This document shows positions 63,001-64,000 of a stretch of 64,000 nucleotides of DNA, piece after piece (position 1 is the stretch's first letter; every line of letters starts with the position of its first letter). A model generated the notes under the pieces. The model saw nothing but the letters and a program-made list of their open reading frames with translations. It was not told where the DNA came from and made no database searches. The translations under genes were made by a program, and so were the position numbers. The DNA lies in the NCBI RefSeq assembly GCF_006159205.1, contig NZ_CP040812.1:4154001-4218000 (forward strand). The letters are read 5' to 3'. This stretch comes from Antarcticibacterium flavum. GTDB lineage: Bacteria; Bacteroidota; Bacteroidia; Flavobacteriales; Flavobacteriaceae.

Positions 63001-63439
63001 CAAGATAGCCGTCGTGATTGATATCCACAAGAGTTACTCCTGTAGACCAGGCTTTAGTGCCTCCTGTTCCTGAAGTTGCTGTGATATCCTTGAATTTAAA
63101 GTCGCCCAGGTTGAGGTAGAGTTTATTTTCACCCATATTTGAAGTGAGGTAAACATCTGGCAGGCCATCATTATTGATATCACCAATTCCTACCCCGGCT
63201 CCATTATAAAAATTACGGTATTTGAAGATATTAAAGTCCTTTTCGTTCTTTACCTGGTTTGTAAAATCTATTCCCGTTTCCTCTGCAGGGACTTTGCTGA
63301 ATAAGAAGTCTTTCTGCTCCTTTTTTTCCCCGGTATTGTTTTGATCTTTTTTAACACATGCTGCTGCCAATAACAAGCCTATCAATGAGAGAAGTACCTG
63401 TTTAGGGATTTGTTGTAGCTGGTAGGAATAGTGCATCAT
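60071..63439 (-). CDS. VCBS/FG-GAP repeat lipoprotein with ASPIC/UnbV domain (first copy)
   Basis: 1122 residues, a paralogue of the next gene with the same plan: lipoprotein signal (LLLAAACVKKDQ, Cys about 28), many FG-GAP/VCBS repeats (GIGDINNDGLPDVYLTS, DINHDGYLDIYVSN, DFDGDGDLDVYILN, DMDNDGFKDIFVSN) and an ASPIC/UnbV segment (DSLQVIWPNRQIEMVYD). The tandem paralogues probably form part of the same outer-membrane assembly as the SusCD pair. A terminator-like hairpin precedes it, so its expression relative to susD may be reduced. Confidence 0.92.
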   Translation of the reverse strand: MMHYSYQLQQIPKQVLLSLIGLLLAAACVKKDQNNTGEKKEQKDFLFSKVPAEETGIDFTNQVKNEKDFNIFKYRNFYNGAGVGIGDINNDGLPDVYLTSNMGENKLYLNLGDFKFKDITATSGTGGTKAWSTGVTLVDINHDGYLDIYVSNAGNIEGEDRRNELFINNGDLTFTEAAAQYNLDENGFTTHAAFFDFDGDGDLDVYILNNSFIPVSSLGYANKRDLRSDDWNLPEVFKGGGDKLLKNNNGVFEDVSEEAGIYGSLIGFGLGVTIGDVNNDNLPDIYVSNDFYERDYLYINQGDGTFREQIKDYISHLSLSSMGADLADINNDGFPEIFVTDMLPEDDERLKNTSDFERYDLYKRKLDNDFYHQYMQNTLQLNNTNNTFSEIAFYSGVAETDWSWGALIFDMDNDGFKDIFVSNGIYHDLTNQDFMDFFANDILQKMVLTGKKKEFDSILNQMPSTPIPNYAFKNNGNLTFENVAEDWGLATPGFSNGSAYGDLDGDGDLDLIVSNVNSELSVYRNNSDKMTANNFLKVNLKGEGKNTFAIGSRVNLYIKDKIIYQELIPTRGFQSSIDYALTFGLGEAVKIDSLQVIWPNRQIEMVYDIAVNQVLMLDQQNADFDISVPVPSTTPLFSQHNHKLQAHKEDNYVDFDYEGLIHQMLSREGPALAVGDVDGDGNEDIFIGGARNQPGKLYLQRSPGNFTEANNEIFIQDAEFEDVDAIFADVTGNGKKDLIVVSGGNNVRAEGSLYQPRIYENRGNANFVRLENTLPSTGHNAAVVTAHDFDGDGDLDLFIGSRSVPGIYGINPTHQLLENDGNGNFKDVTEAKAFELKNIGMITSAIWEDMDGDGKKDLVVTGDWMAPKIFRSTPQGLLPYNTNLDEFTGAWTAVAAIDLNNNGHKDLILGNRGTNSFYNPSLEGPVKVYINDFDNNGTIEQIFTRPINGKDIPVHLRRELAGQISSIKKQNLKFSEYAKRSIDQLFSAEILENSIVKNISTFKSMVAINNGDGTFTVEELPAEVQLSSIHALEIFETKVGNKNIILAGNNHNLKPQFTRLDANQGIVLNRSKESSYHIMKPEESGLILKGQVRALRLFTNRKGEKFLIAGKNNESPEIYKLN

Positions 63440-63513
63440 TTGACTATAAAAAGGAATTAAATTTCCTATGGATTTGGAGCTACAATTTAACAGAATTTTT
63501 TGAAGCAGGAAAT

Positions 63514-63552
63514 AAAAAAAGGGCTTAAAAGATAAACTCTTAAGCCCCGTTT
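63514..63552 (-). terminator. Intra-locus terminator between SusD and VCBS genes
   Basis: On the minus strand GGGCTTAA (63547-63540) pairs with TTAAGCCC (63528-63521), followed by a T7 run (63520-63514). It lies 20 bp after the SusD stop. Confidence 0.75.
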
Positions 63553-63571
63553 TTATTATTAAATAATCCTG

Positions 63572-64000
63572 TTAATATCCCGGATTTTGGACCAGGTTAG
63601 GATTGGAAGTTAATGCTATAGATGGGATTGGGAAAAGATTTCTGGTATCATCTGTTGCAGGTTTGAATTCCCATGCTTCAGTGAATTGTCCAAATCTTAT
63701 AAGATCCTGTCTTCTCCACATTTCAATATAGAGTTCCCTACCTCTTTCATCGAGCATATCCTGCTCTGTTAAAGATCCAAGAGGAGAGGCTTGTCTTAAT
63801 TCCCTTAGCTCATTTACAAGTGCCAGGGCGTCTCCACCTGTACCACCTCTCATGATAGCTTCTGCCTTCATTAAGTGGGCATCTGCATACCTGAACAGAA
63901 CCATATGTCCTGTGTACGCACCATTCGTAGGATGATATTTAAGTACTCTAATACCAGTACTCTCATTATTACCCAGAAGTCCTGGTAATTCTTTGGTGTA
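63572..64000 (-). CDS. SusD/RagB-family nutrient-binding lipoprotein (partial, N-terminus outside window)
   Basis: 142 residues of the C-terminal domain; the frame is open to the right edge. Diagnostic SusD features: MVLFRYADAHLMKAEAIMRGG (TPR-like helix), ALALVNELRELRQ, ERGRELYIEMWRRQDLIRFGQF and the closing NLFPIPSIALTSNPNLVQNPGY. SusD is the surface lipoprotein that captures glycans or other ligands for a SusC TonB-dependent channel, which should lie to the right of the window. The genes downstream (VCBS pair, haloperoxidase) belong to the same locus. Confidence 0.92.
   Translation of the reverse strand, partial: YTKELPGLLGNNESTGIRVLKYHPTNGAYTGHMVLFRYADAHLMKAEAIMRGGTGGDALALVNELRELRQASPLGSLTEQDMLDERGRELYIEMWRRQDLIRFGQFTEAWEFKPATDDTRNLFPIPSIALTSNPNLVQNPGY

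Overview
The window looks like chromosomal DNA of a Bacteroidota bacterium, most likely a (marine) member of the Flavobacteriaceae. Evidence: SusD/VCBS outer-membrane modules, promoter-like TAnnTTTG (-7) motifs with TTTG about 21 bp upstream, weak Shine-Dalgarno sites, the Bacteroidota MoxR locus order (RDD, SpoIIM-like, DUF4129, DUF4350, MoxR, DUF58), a fused hydrolase-OsmC gene, DUF2141 and PspC/PadR genes, and period-7 intergenic repeats. No rRNA, tRNA, CRISPR array, phage or intact transposase gene was seen. The genus cannot be fixed from the sequence alone.

Layout. 1-1690: 3' part of sbcD and a SHOCT protein (minus). 1855-7725: a haemolysin III/PAQR membrane protein, then a TetR-led operon for a tripartite exporter (ABC protein, HlyD-type adaptor, TolC-type channel); the ABC ATPase is degenerate at every catalytic motif and the tolC gene carries two frameshifts. 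7861-14025: SMP-30-like lipoprotein, Crp/Fnr regulator, methyltransferases, an MBL-fold hydrolase, a TlpA-like thioredoxin and a fatty acid hydroxylase/sterol desaturase. 14172-17750: biotin-dependent acyl-CoA (probably propionyl-CoA) carboxylase operon. 18027-26543: dehydrogenase-like protein, TRIC-like channel, thioredoxin reductase, PspC/PadR/DUF4870 operon, DUF4442 protein and OxyR. 26624-33992: DUF2141 protein and the MoxR locus. 34218-46601: cyclophilin and Nudix genes that share overlapping start codons, acyltransferase, second desaturase, ECF sigma factor, NDH-2, LytS/LytTR two-component system, Cu/Zn SOD, AI-2E transporter, and a frameshifted hydrolase-OsmC fusion. 46695-54459: a sugar-oxidation locus (DUF1080 hydrolase, two TIM-barrel isomerases, Gfo/Idh/MocA dehydrogenase, MFS permease, and a divergent GMC dehydrogenase with its subunit 3) that resembles 3-keto-sugar catabolism. 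54539-64000: SRPBCC/GyrI protein and a SusD - VCBS - VCBS - haloperoxidase module that runs off the right edge.

Two features are not explained by ordinary gene annotation. First, five copies of a gene-free element of about 215-225 bp lie between genes at 8987, 9941, 19631, 19750 and 33994. They have inverted ends related to CATTGTTGTCCGATAAAA, a conserved internal hairpin and, in the best cases, 9-10 bp target duplications; one copy is inserted inside another. They behave like a MITE family. Second, six apparent one-base deletions, mostly at homopolymers, split five otherwise full-length genes. This is either a systematic long-read assembly error or a burst of decay, and it affects how tolC, DUF4350, hydrolase-OsmC, the MFS permease and the haloperoxidase should be annotated.
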